7,358 bases of DNA from Bacillota bacterium (GCA_017936025.1 JAGBGL010000080.1:1-7358); one strand, 5' to 3'; shown: positions 1 to 5,734, counted from the first letter of the stretch. Program-made: numbers and translations. The notes: generated by a model from the sequence alone, not told the origin.

Positions 1-333
1 ACGTGCTGAGAACAGAGATATACCTGAATTGTTCTTTTTTTCACTACCAGCTTCGCCCTCCATACTCACTAAGAACTTTGATCCAAAATATACTATACAT
101 GCCAGACCAAAAACGAACAGTATCGCGAAAAAACCCCACGTTACAGCGTTAATCAAATAGCCCACATTATTTGCAGTGCTTGCTGCTGCATTTTGGATAC
201 CGGTATACGCATCACCTCCATAGGAAGACGAGTATTCATAATTACTATAATTCTGACTCTTTACAACAAATGACAAAATTACAGAAATTAGACCCACAAT
301 AATACCTGCAATCGAAAAGTATTTTTCTTTCAT
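1..333 (-). CDS. Small two-pass membrane protein of unknown family, C-terminus cut by window edge
   Basis: The frame is open from the ATG at 333 to base 1 with no stop, giving 111 residues of an incomplete protein. I do not recognise the family. Residues 1-6 are polar (MKEKYF), a hydrophobic segment spans about 7-24, then comes a polar Tyr/Ser/Gly-rich stretch (about 25-45, including SSYGGDAYTGIQNAAA), a second hydrophobic segment at about 64-87, and a charged Glu/Lys/Ser tail. This suggests two membrane helices joined by an external or luminal loop. I chose 333 because AGGTGA lies 5 bases upstream. The same frame stays open further upstream with ATGs at 375, 390, 405 and 423, none with a good ribosome binding site. 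It is divergent from the XRE-type gene at 476, which may regulate it. The segment is A/T-rich (16 G+C in 60 bases at 241-300). The reading frame is well supported; the function is unknown. Confidence 0.72.
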   Translation of the reverse strand, partial: MKEKYFSIAGIIVGLISVILSFVVKSQNYSNYEYSSSYGGDAYTGIQNAAASTANNVGYLINAVTWGFFAILFVFGLACIVYFGSKFLVSMEGEAGSEKKNNSGISLFSAR

Positions 334-408
334 TGTTTCACCTACTTTTTTAATATTAGTAGCCTGATCAGACATTGTCCCGCTTGTCATATCCAGCCAC
401 TTCATGTA

Positions 409-418
409 ACCATATGGT
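409..418. promoter_or_regulatory. Perfect 10-bp palindrome between divergent genes, possible operator
   Basis: ACCATATGGT is a perfect inverted repeat in the region between the divergent membrane-protein gene and the XRE-type regulator gene. It overlaps the candidate -10 of the minus-strand gene. XRE-family proteins commonly bind such dyads next to their own genes, so this is a plausible operator. A 10-bp palindrome can arise by chance, and no second copy was seen in the region. Confidence 0.3.
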
Positions 419-442
419 AGCATTTTCACGCCAGAAAAGCAA
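414..442 (-). promoter_or_regulatory. Weak candidate promoter for the truncated membrane-protein gene
   Basis: On the minus strand TTGCTT (437-442) lies 17 bases from TACCAT (414-419), and a TG one base before the -10 gives an extended -10. The two hexamers match consensus at 3/6 and 4/6, so this is only suggestive. Transcription would start near 407, upstream of the preferred ATG at 333. The -10 overlaps the perfect palindrome at 409-418. Confidence 0.28.
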
Positions 443-475
443 CTATTTGGTAACATCTGTATGGAGGTTTACGTT

Positions 476-697
476 ATGCATTTTCAAAGATTGGAAGATT
501 TAAGAATTGATAACGACAATACCCAAGCAGAAATTGCAGATTATTTGGGCTGCCAAAGAGAAGTTTATCGCAGATATGAAAAAGGAACCCGCCAGATTCC
601 CGCCGATTTGCTTATTAAACTAGCTGTTTACTACAATGTGAGCATTGATTATCTAGTTGGGCTGACAAATACAAAAAAACCATATCCCCGGATCTAA
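476..697 (+). CDS. XRE/Cro-type helix-turn-helix DNA-binding protein, 73 aa
   Basis: This is a single-domain XRE-family regulator, probably a DNA-binding repressor. The recognition unit is clear: TQAEIADYLG (residues 16-25) as the second helix, then QREVYRRYEKG (27-37) as the recognition helix, followed by the family's usual IPADLLIKLAVYYNVSIDYLVG (about 41-62). The protein ends shortly after this domain, with no sensor or oligomerisation domain. The start at 476 is chosen over an in-frame ATG at 461 because GGAGG at 463-467 lies 8 bases before it; the 461 ATG overlaps that ribosome binding site. It is the only plus-strand gene here, divergent from the membrane protein at 1-333 and convergent with the DUF3048 gene. 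Its stop codon lies in the loop of the terminator at 674-727. Targets are unknown; the divergent gene is the obvious candidate. Confidence 0.9.
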   Translation: MHFQRLEDLRIDNDNTQAEIADYLGCQREVYRRYEKGTRQIPADLLIKLAVYYNVSIDYLVGLTNTKKPYPRI

Positions 698-727
698 GTT
701 TATTCGATCCAAAGGATATGGTTTTTT
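674..727. terminator. Bidirectional intrinsic terminator with nested hairpin
   Basis: Bases 674-687 (A-tract plus CCATATCC) pair perfectly with 714-727 (GGATATGG plus T-tract), a 14-bp outer stem. Within the loop, GGATC at 690-694 pairs with GATCC at 706-710. The plus strand has six T after the stem and the minus strand has seven, so it can stop transcription of both the XRE gene and the convergent DUF3048 gene. The XRE stop codon (695-697) is inside the inner loop. Confidence 0.85.
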
Positions 728-741
728 AATACGTTCGTATT
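728..741. repeat. Short inverted repeat after the DUF3048 stop codon
   Basis: AATACG and CGTATT form a perfect 6-bp inverted repeat separated by two bases. It lies between the DUF3048 stop codon and the bidirectional terminator. It is A/T-rich and short, and probably adds little beyond the larger terminator. Confidence 0.3.
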
Positions 742-1856
742 TATTCTGCTGTAATATTTAATTCAACAAGCTTCAGAGCTGTTGCTTCTGCTGCATCCAG
801 CACCTTGATTACCTCTTCAGATAAGCCAGCATTGTCATAAGTGATGCTGCAGCTCTGGTCTGCAACTTCTACCCATGTTGTACCTGCGCTCAGTCTGAAT
901 TCATTTCCGGCTTCATCGACGAATACTGTTCTGGAATCCAGGTCTGCTCTGGACCAGGATCCTTTGACCATTTTACCGCCGGTAAAGAGCATCGCTTCCC
1001 CTCCGGAGCACATGTTGATCTTCAGTCTGCCTTTACCATCCATTACAGAACTTGATACCTTCTGCACCAGGATATTGGAAGTTTCGATCTGTTCGCCTGT
1101 TTCCAGGTCTATATATTCTTTGCCGTTGATTGTTCTCTTGTAAGTGTTTGTTGCACCGTCATATGTGAATTCACATTTAGAAGAAGAGTACGCGAAGTTT
1201 ACTTTCAGTGCACGTTCACCCGGAACGATTTCTCCGGAACCGAGGAACTCGAACGGATCAACTTCCACAGACTCAGACCACCATCCCTGCTGGTCGATCT
1301 TGGATTTTACTTCACTCCATTTGAGGTATGAATCATGCGGTGCGGATTTTTCAGGAGACCTGTAAAAGTCCAGTTCGCTGTTCATTCCGTTGATATATGG
1401 AACCACGCCGCTGAGCAGATAACTCTTTGCATCCGGGCTCCATCCATGAGCCAGATAAATCGCGTCATATTCTCTTACGAGGTCCACAAAATACGGTCTC
1501 ACACTTCTGAGCGGCCCGAATTCTTCAGGGAACTCACTGTAATATACCGCCTGAAGTCTTGTCTGACGGCCTTCAACCGGGAATTCATAAATCATGTCTG
1601 CCATGGAAAGCCAGGACTGCGGAATAGCATCGCCTACATTGTCGATAGATACGACCAGTGGTCTTGCTGCTTCGATTTCGGAATCCATACCTTCTCCTGT
1701 CAGAGGGTTCACGTATGCAGGAGCTTTTTCGCCTTCCGGTGCTGCCTCTTCATCGCTGCCGCAGCCTGTCATTGCGAACATGCTTCCTGCAGCAATGCAT
1801 AATGCCATGATAAGTACTGCGGTTTTAAATCTTCTGCTTTTCTTTTCTGCTTTCAT
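741..1856 (-). CDS. DUF3048 (YerB-like) putative lipoprotein
   Basis: This is a 371-residue secreted lipoprotein of the DUF3048 family, whose Bacillus member is YerB; no biochemical role is established that I can name. The N-terminus is a lipoprotein signal: basic residues (KAEKKSRRFK), a hydrophobic core to about 28, and a lipobox ending MTG-C with Cys32 as the predicted lipidation site. An acidic linker follows. The first DUF3048 domain runs about 48-190, with family-like stretches PLTGEG, RPLVVSIDN, PQSWLSMADMIYEF, GPLRSVRPYF and SAPHDSY. The second domain is about 215-335. The mature protein should sit on the outer face of the membrane. I start at 1856 because AGGAAG (1864-1869) lies 7 bases upstream; an in-frame TTG at 1877 has no such site. 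The dus stop codon is 23 bases upstream, so the two are probably co-transcribed. Transcription ends at 674-727. Confidence 0.88.
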   Translation of the reverse strand: MKAEKKSRRFKTAVLIMALCIAAGSMFAMTGCGSDEEAAPEGEKAPAYVNPLTGEGMDSEIEAARPLVVSIDNVGDAIPQSWLSMADMIYEFPVEGRQTRLQAVYYSEFPEEFGPLRSVRPYFVDLVREYDAIYLAHGWSPDAKSYLLSGVVPYINGMNSELDFYRSPEKSAPHDSYLKWSEVKSKIDQQGWWSESVEVDPFEFLGSGEIVPGERALKVNFAYSSSKCEFTYDGATNTYKRTINGKEYIDLETGEQIETSNILVQKVSSSVMDGKGRLKINMCSGGEAMLFTGGKMVKGSWSRADLDSRTVFVDEAGNEFRLSAGTTWVEVADQSCSITYDNAGLSEEVIKVLDAAEATALKLVELNITAE

Positions 1857-1879
1857 AACCATTCTTCCTTTCTGCAAAT

Positions 1880-2836
1880 CTATACTAATCCTGCCAGTGT
1901 TTTCTTTAAGATCTCTATATCACTGATAGTATTGATTTCCCTGCGGATAGCTGCGGATCCATGCACTCCTTTGAGATACCAGCCGGCGTGCTTGCGCATT
2001 TCATTTACTGCCACACGTTCGCTCTTGAGCTGCGCCAGTTCTTCAAGATGGCGGAGCATCATTGCAACTTTTTCCTCTGTAGTAGGCGGAAGCGGTTTTT
2101 CTTCGCCTTTCCACAGCGCTATTGCGTCTCTGAATATCCATGGATTTCCCAGCGCGCCTCTTGCGACCATTACCAGGTCGCAGCCGGTCTCCTGCATCAT
2201 TCTTATCGCATCTTCTCCTGCAAAGACATCACCATTACCTATTACCGGAATGTTTACAGCTTCTTTTACCTGTCTGATAATATCCCAGTCTGCCTTGCCG
2301 GAATAGTACTGCATTCTCGTGCGCCCATGCACTCCCACAGCAGCTGCCCCTGCTTCCTCAATAGCTTTTGCGATTTCAACTGCATTTACAGAATCTTCAT
2401 CCCAGCCCATACGGATCTTGCCCGTTACAGGTTTTCCTGCCGCATCCACTACTGCCTTAACGACATCATAGAGCAGTTCCGGCGTTTTCAGCAGGGCTGA
2501 GCCCTCACCGTTTTTTACAACTTTAGGAACCGGGCATCCCAGATTGATATCGATCCCTGCATTAGCGCGGTCTTTCAGCCTGTCAGCCGCCTGAGCCATG
2601 ATGTCAGGTTCGCTTCCGAACAGCTGGTACATCAGCGGGGCTTCTTCCGGATTCGTCTGAAGCAGTTTTTCTGTATTTTTATCGTTATAGAATAATCCTT
2701 TAGCACTGATCATTTCAGAATACACCATCGCAGCGCCCTGTTCTTTGCAGAGTCTGCGCATCGGAATGTCCGTTATGCCCGCCAGAGGCGCCATCAGAAA
2801 AGGATTATCAAGTTCTATTGTTCCTAGTTTAATCAT
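1880..2836 (-). CDS. dusB: tRNA-dihydrouridine synthase, DusB-like
   Basis: This is a cytoplasmic FMN-dependent enzyme that uses NADPH to reduce uridine to dihydrouridine in tRNA. The 318 residues match the usual family length. Visible motifs, in order: MAPLAGITDIP (15-25) at the start of the TIM barrel; NLGCPVPKV (98-106) with Cys101 as the catalytic acid; GKIRMGW (139-145) with Lys140; GVHGRTR (168-174); GNGDV (200-204) and ARGALGNPW (225-233) at the FMN phosphate end. A C-terminal helical domain (about 240-318), including MRKHAGWYLKG, is the tRNA-binding part. The start at 2836 has AGGTGAAGAGGG immediately upstream. It lies 74 bases downstream of coaX, with a hairpin between them, and 23 bases upstream of the DUF3048 lipoprotein. 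The Dus family is certain. The DusB subgroup, rather than another bacterial Dus, is inferred from overall resemblance. Confidence 0.95.
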   Translation of the reverse strand: MIKLGTIELDNPFLMAPLAGITDIPMRRLCKEQGAAMVYSEMISAKGLFYNDKNTEKLLQTNPEEAPLMYQLFGSEPDIMAQAADRLKDRANAGIDINLGCPVPKVVKNGEGSALLKTPELLYDVVKAVVDAAGKPVTGKIRMGWDEDSVNAVEIAKAIEEAGAAAVGVHGRTRMQYYSGKADWDIIRQVKEAVNIPVIGNGDVFAGEDAIRMMQETGCDLVMVARGALGNPWIFRDAIALWKGEEKPLPPTTEEKVAMMLRHLEELAQLKSERVAVNEMRKHAGWYLKGVHGSAAIRREINTISDIEILKKTLAGLV

Positions 2837-2851
2837 ATACCCTCTTCACCT

Positions 2852-2875
2852 GCGGCTTCACAGCAGCTCAGCCGC
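2852..2875 (-). other. Small hairpin upstream of the dus ribosome binding site
   Basis: GCGGCT (2852-2857) pairs with AGCCGC (2870-2875) around a 12-base loop, just upstream of the AGGTGAAGAGGG site of dus. The stem is only 6 bp and has no T-tract. It may be incidental. Confidence 0.25.
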
Positions 2876-2882
2876 TCCATAA

Positions 2883-2912
2883 AGAAAGAGGAGCATACTG
2901 CTCCCTCTTTCT
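2883..2912 (-). terminator. Hairpin at the coaX stop codon, partial terminator or mRNA processing element
   Basis: Bases 2883-2895 pair with 2899-2912 in a 13-bp stem with one bulged base (2905) and a 3-base loop. The stem overlaps the coaX stop codon (2911-2913). On the minus strand it is followed only by TTATGG after TTTCT, a poor T-tract, so it may weaken rather than stop transcription into dus. The seven T at 2914-2920 favour termination on the plus strand, but they are the complement of the Lys-rich coaX tail and no plus-strand gene lies there. Confidence 0.45.
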
Positions 2913-3699
2913 ATTTTTTTCTGTTCTTTTTATAAATCAGCTCAAGACCTTCCAGCGTCAGCATTTTATCAACATAGTCGATGCAGTCAACACCATTGTC
3001 GATCAGCGTTGCCAGCCCGCCTGTCGCGATGACCTTTACAGGCTCATCAGTGCTGCAGTAGTCCTGAAGCTCTTTTTTCATTTTTCCAACAATAAATTCA
3101 ACCATTCCCATGTGGCCGTAAACCAGCCCGGACTGCATACTCTGAACAGTATTTCTGCAGATAACAGTACCCGGCTCCTCTAATTCAACCTTAGGGAGTT
3201 TTGCGGTTTTTTCAAATAACGCATCGGAGGAAATCTTGATCCCCGGTGCGATAGTTCCGCCGAGATATTCTGCCTTTTCAGTAATTGCGCAGAATGTTGT
3301 GGCTGTACCGAAATCAATAATGATCAGCGGTCCGCCGTATTTTGCATGTGCTGCGACTGCATTAACAATACGGTCTGCACCTACAAGTTTCGGATTGTCG
3401 TATTTCACTACCAGGCCGGTTTTGATTCCCGGTCCGATTACAAGAGCTCTCTTGTTGAAATATTTCATGGATAAGTGCTGCAGTGTGTATAACACGGATG
3501 GCACTACTGTAGAAATGATAACGTCTTCTACTTCCTTAACGTCCAGGCCTTCGTATTGGAACAGCTGGTTGATCACCATACCGTATTCGTCTGCACTCTT
3601 TCTGTAATCTGTTTCGAGTCGCCAGTTCTGAATCAGTTCTCCGTCCTTAAATACACCCAGTACGATGTTAGTATTTCCTACGTCAAATGCTAGTAGCAT
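2911..3699 (-). CDS. coaX: Type III pantothenate kinase (CoaX)
   Basis: This enzyme phosphorylates pantothenate to 4'-phosphopantothenate with ATP, the first committed step of CoA synthesis, in the cytoplasm. The 262 residues are the usual CoaX length. ASKHA-fold motifs are intact: DVGNTN (6-11) for nucleotide phosphate; LVGADR (105-110) with Asp109 as the catalytic base; IIDFGTATT (127-135); GGTIAPG (147-153); the NTVQSMQSGLVYG stretch (183-195); and ATGG (226-229). Type III kinases as a family need a monovalent cation and are not feedback-inhibited by CoA, unlike CoaA. The ATG at 3699 has AAAGGAGA about 8 bases upstream. The gene follows the PanF-like pantothenate transporter by 56 bases and has its own strong promoter, so uptake and first phosphorylation are encoded side by side. 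The downstream gene is dus. Identification is near certain. Confidence 0.97.
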   Translation of the reverse strand: MLLAFDVGNTNIVLGVFKDGELIQNWRLETDYRKSADEYGMVINQLFQYEGLDVKEVEDVIISTVVPSVLYTLQHLSMKYFNKRALVIGPGIKTGLVVKYDNPKLVGADRIVNAVAAHAKYGGPLIIIDFGTATTFCAITEKAEYLGGTIAPGIKISSDALFEKTAKLPKVELEEPGTVICRNTVQSMQSGLVYGHMGMVEFIVGKMKKELQDYCSTDEPVKVIATGGLATLIDNGVDCIDYVDKMLTLEGLELIYKKNRKK

Positions 3700-3743
3700 G
3701 GTTTGTTCTCCTTTGCTCTGCGTGTGAAAAATTTTTACAAGAT

Positions 3744-3772
3744 ATTATACAACATTTAGAAACACGTGTCCA
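3744..3772 (-). promoter_or_regulatory. Near-consensus sigma-A promoter for coaX
   Basis: On the minus strand, TGGACA (3767-3772, 5/6 match to TTGACA) is separated by exactly 17 bases from TATAAT (3744-3749, perfect). Transcription would start near 3737, leaving a leader of about 38 bases before the coaX ATG at 3699. The -35 lies inside the last codons of panF and the spacer spans its stop codon. coaX, and perhaps dus and the DUF3048 gene, can therefore be transcribed independently of panF. Confidence 0.75.
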
Positions 3773-5246
3773 GCACGTCCTGGTCAAGACCGTCCCTGCA
3801 TGTCAGTTTTCCTATCAGGAAATATGCGATTCCTCCGAACAGCAGGCCCCATACGATGGAATTGAGTCCCCATACTGTCAGATGGAAATTATAGCTGATC
3901 ACATATACTAAAACACCGATAACACTGGATGATATAGCCGCCTGTTTGTTACCTTTTTTATAGAAAACCCCTCCGACGATAGGCCAGAAAAAGCATGCTT
4001 CCAGCCCACCCATTGCAAACAGGTTCACCCAGAAAATAATATCCGGCGGTGTCAGTGTCAGCACGAACACTACGATACCGATCAGGAAAGTCACCGCAAG
4101 ACTGGATTTCGACAGATTCCTGTTAAAGCGTTCCTTGCGCGCAGGATCGTCCTTTACTATGTATGTGCCCCACAGGTCTTTAACGATAGATGCGGAAGCC
4201 AGTATCAGCAGCGATGAAACCGTAGACATTACTGCCGCCATAGGTGCTGCAAGGAAGATTCCCGCAACGCCCACAGGCATTATCTGCTGGATAACAGCCG
4301 GGATGACGTAGTCAGAGGAAGCAAATTCCTGTCCTGCTATCAGCGCTCCGGACCATGCTCCTCCCACGTGCATACCGATCATCAGAAATCCTGCAACGAT
4401 CGTTCCCAGAAGCATCGCATTATGGCAGCTTTTTGTATCCTTGAATCCCATGCCGCGCACAGCAGTCTGCGGGAGCCCTATAACACCGATGCCTACAAGC
4501 ACCCAGAAAGAAACAAGGCTTCCCGGTGTATAACCTGTGCCTGTCAGTGTGTCCCATCCCGGAAGTGTCTGATCAAGCGTAATCGCCATCGCATCAAAGC
4601 TTCCCAGATTTTTAACAACAAAGAACAGGAAAAGGAATGTTCCGATCAGCATGATGATACCCTGCAGAGTATCAGTGATAACTACCGCGGTAAATCCTCC
4701 GAATGATGTATATACAATTACTACCAGTGCGAATATCGCCAGCGCCAGCCAGTATGGAAGTCCTGTTACTGACTCGATCAGCGTCGCCCCTCCGAGGAAC
4801 TGCGCGATCATCTGTGTCACGAAGAACACCAGCATCAGCAGAGTCGTGATAATGACCAGTGCATCCGATTTATATCTGGCTTTGAGATATCCCGCAATAG
4901 TAACCGCTCCTGTCTTTCTTGAAACCAGCGCAAATTTTTTGCCCAGGATGCCCAGTACCAGGAATGCTGCGCCTACCTGCACGCCCGCTACCCATGCCTG
5001 GGAAAAGCCATATGTCATAGCTGCTGCACCCGGGCCGCTGACGAAGGAACTTACACTGGCATATGTAGCAACCGTTGTCATCGCCAGTACGATACCATTC
5101 ATACCGCGGGATCCGATAAAGTATTTTTTTGAAAAGCTCATATCACTCTGACTATCTTTACGTTTACTGTAAAACATTCCGACAGCCACATTGACGATGA
5201 GATAAATAACGATTATTGAAAGCATCGTGATCTGCGTACTAGTCAT
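3756..5246 (-). CDS. panF: Sodium:solute symporter of the PanF (pantothenate permease) type
   Basis: This is an inner-membrane SSS-family symporter, predicted to import pantothenate with sodium. Its 496 residues, about 13 hydrophobic segments and sequence resemble E. coli PanF closely: YFIGSRGMNGIVLAMT (42-57), SGPGAA (70-75), LGILGKKFAL (98-107), YTSFGGFTAVV (179-189), SFWVLVGIGVIGLPQTAVR (246-264), GIFLAAPMAAVMST (329-342), INLFAMGGLEA-like WVNLFAMGGLEA (406-417). Ser341-Thr342 match the position of the sodium-coordinating Ser-Thr pair in the related PutP. The ATG at 5244-5246 overlaps the upstream DUF997 stop by 8 bases, so translation is probably coupled; no strong independent ribosome binding site is seen. 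The small DUF997/YhdT partner in front and the pantothenate kinase behind both support pantothenate as substrate. The family is certain. The substrate is inferred, since SSS proteins carry many solutes. Confidence 0.9.
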   Translation of the reverse strand: MTSTQITMLSIIVIYLIVNVAVGMFYSKRKDSQSDMSFSKKYFIGSRGMNGIVLAMTTVATYASVSSFVSGPGAAAMTYGFSQAWVAGVQVGAAFLVLGILGKKFALVSRKTGAVTIAGYLKARYKSDALVIITTLLMLVFFVTQMIAQFLGGATLIESVTGLPYWLALAIFALVVIVYTSFGGFTAVVITDTLQGIIMLIGTFLFLFFVVKNLGSFDAMAITLDQTLPGWDTLTGTGYTPGSLVSFWVLVGIGVIGLPQTAVRGMGFKDTKSCHNAMLLGTIVAGFLMIGMHVGGAWSGALIAGQEFASSDYVIPAVIQQIMPVGVAGIFLAAPMAAVMSTVSSLLILASASIVKDLWGTYIVKDDPARKERFNRNLSKSSLAVTFLIGIVVFVLTLTPPDIIFWVNLFAMGGLEACFFWPIVGGVFYKKGNKQAAISSSVIGVLVYVISYNFHLTVWGLNSIVWGLLFGGIAYFLIGKLTCRDGLDQDVLDTCF

Positions 5247-5550
5247 TCAGACCACCGCCTTCCGAAAGGACTGCACCAGCTGCACTGCCGGCCTCGTCCA
5301 TTTCATCTCCCAGGTCAAAGTTTTTGAAAACTTTTGCCAGAAGAAAAATAACACCGATAACTGAGATAACGAATGCTCCGATAGTACTTACAAAGAACCA
5401 GAGCGGCATTCCGCATATCATCATATCGATGTCTTCCAGCAGAAAGGCAAATCCAATATGCCATACTGCAACAATGATGATAAGCACGAATGTTGCTTTC
5501 ACCTCTTTGAGGATCTGGAGATGTTTCTCCTCGTTTGTCATAGGTTTCAC
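5239..5550 (-). CDS. yhdT: DUF997/YhdT-like small membrane protein, partner of PanF
   Basis: This is a 103-residue two-helix membrane protein of the DUF997 family. Members, such as E. coli YhdT, are typically encoded directly before panF. Helix 1 is about residues 18-38 (containing VAVWHIGFAFLL) and helix 2 about 48-72 (PLWFF start); a charged FKNFDLGDEMDEA segment follows, then an Ala/Gly-rich tail longer than in YhdT. The start is a GTG at 5548-5550: AAGGAGG (5559-5565) lies 8 bases upstream, which is right for this GTG and too far for the in-frame ATG at 5541. The final 8 bases overlap panF, indicating translational coupling and perhaps fixed stoichiometry. The upstream 184 bases are highly structured and may control both genes. 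The biochemical role is unknown; a small accessory subunit of the transporter is the natural inference. Confidence 0.88.
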   Translation of the reverse strand: MKPMTNEEKHLQILKEVKATFVLIIIVAVWHIGFAFLLEDIDMMICGMPLWFFVSTIGAFVISVIGVIFLLAKVFKNFDLGDEMDEAGSAAGAVLSEGGGLND

Positions 5551-5573
5551 GTGTTTTACCTCCTTACGTTACA

Positions 5574-5596
5574 GGGGGTGCACAACGTGCACCCCC
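5574..5596 (-). promoter_or_regulatory. Perfect 10-bp G/C-rich hairpin just before the DUF997 ribosome binding site
   Basis: GGGGGTGCAC and GTGCACCCCC form a perfect 10-bp stem with a 3-base loop. The stem ends 8 bases before the AAGGAGG site (5559-5565), leaving that site free. No T-tract follows on the minus strand, so it is not an ordinary terminator. Four of its stem bases can pair instead with an upstream segment (5639-5645). Confidence 0.6.
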
Positions 5597-5701
5597 GCCC
5601 TACTTTCTATGAATCAAGTTATCAACTGCACTTCTTCAGGCGGGGCCTTCGGATAGCGCGTCTTTATCCGGCATTGCCGTAGAAATCAATTGTTTTTCAG
5701 C

Positions 5702-5716
5702 GGCAGCTCTGCTGCC
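5702..5716 (-). terminator. Hairpin downstream of glyA, lacking a T-tract
   Basis: GGCAGC (5702-5707) and GCTGCC (5711-5716) form a 6-bp stem with a 3-base loop, 18 bases after the glyA stop. An outer AGCGGC/GCCGCT pairing (5699-5704 with 5721-5726) is an alternative. On the minus strand it is followed by GCTGAAAAAC with no T run, so it is not a canonical intrinsic terminator and read-through into DUF997-panF is possible. Confidence 0.35.
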
Positions 5717-5734
5717 CGGCGCCGCTTCTTGCGG

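Larger units (their letters stand above)
5551..5734 (-). promoter_or_regulatory. Structured intergenic leader between glyA and DUF997-panF
   Basis: No gene is supported in these 184 bases, but pairing is dense. Reading the minus strand in order: a G/C-rich hairpin next to the glyA stop (5702-5716); CGGC/GCCG (5669-5679); CGGATA/TATCCG with a 9-base loop (5650-5670); a CCCCGCC segment (5639-5645) able to pair with GGCGGGG (5593-5599); and the 10-bp hairpin at 5574-5596, which shares bases 5593-5596 with that pairing. This resembles a leader that can switch between two folds. I could not match it to a known riboswitch class, and I found no convincing promoter inside it, so it may instead be a glyA-panF spacer in one transcript. 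Control of panF by CoA or pantothenate is inference. Confidence 0.42.

Noticed and set aside
461..475. A longer XRE protein starting at the ATG at 461
   Set aside because: That ATG overlaps the GGAGG that serves the start at 476, and no ribosome binding site precedes it.
841..1926. Several plus-strand open frames opposite the DUF3048 gene
   Set aside because: They lack ribosome binding sites and recognisable domains, and they lie entirely opposite a well-supported gene.
2883..2920. A plus-strand intrinsic terminator (hairpin followed by seven T)
   Set aside because: No plus-strand gene ends there, and the T run is simply the complement of the Lys-rich coaX C-terminus.
4368..5151. Plus-strand open frames opposite panF
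   Set aside because: They are antisense shadows: low-complexity Ser/Thr/Cys-rich translations with no family resemblance.
5636..5674. A 12-codon minus-strand ORF in the leader (MPDKDALSEGPA), a possible leader peptide
   Set aside because: It has no ribosome binding site, and its residues show no run of one amino acid that would suggest attenuation.
5663..5689. A possible promoter for DUF997-panF (TTGATT and GATAAA on the minus strand)
   Set aside because: The spacer is only 15 bases and the -10 matches 4/6, which is too weak to annotate.
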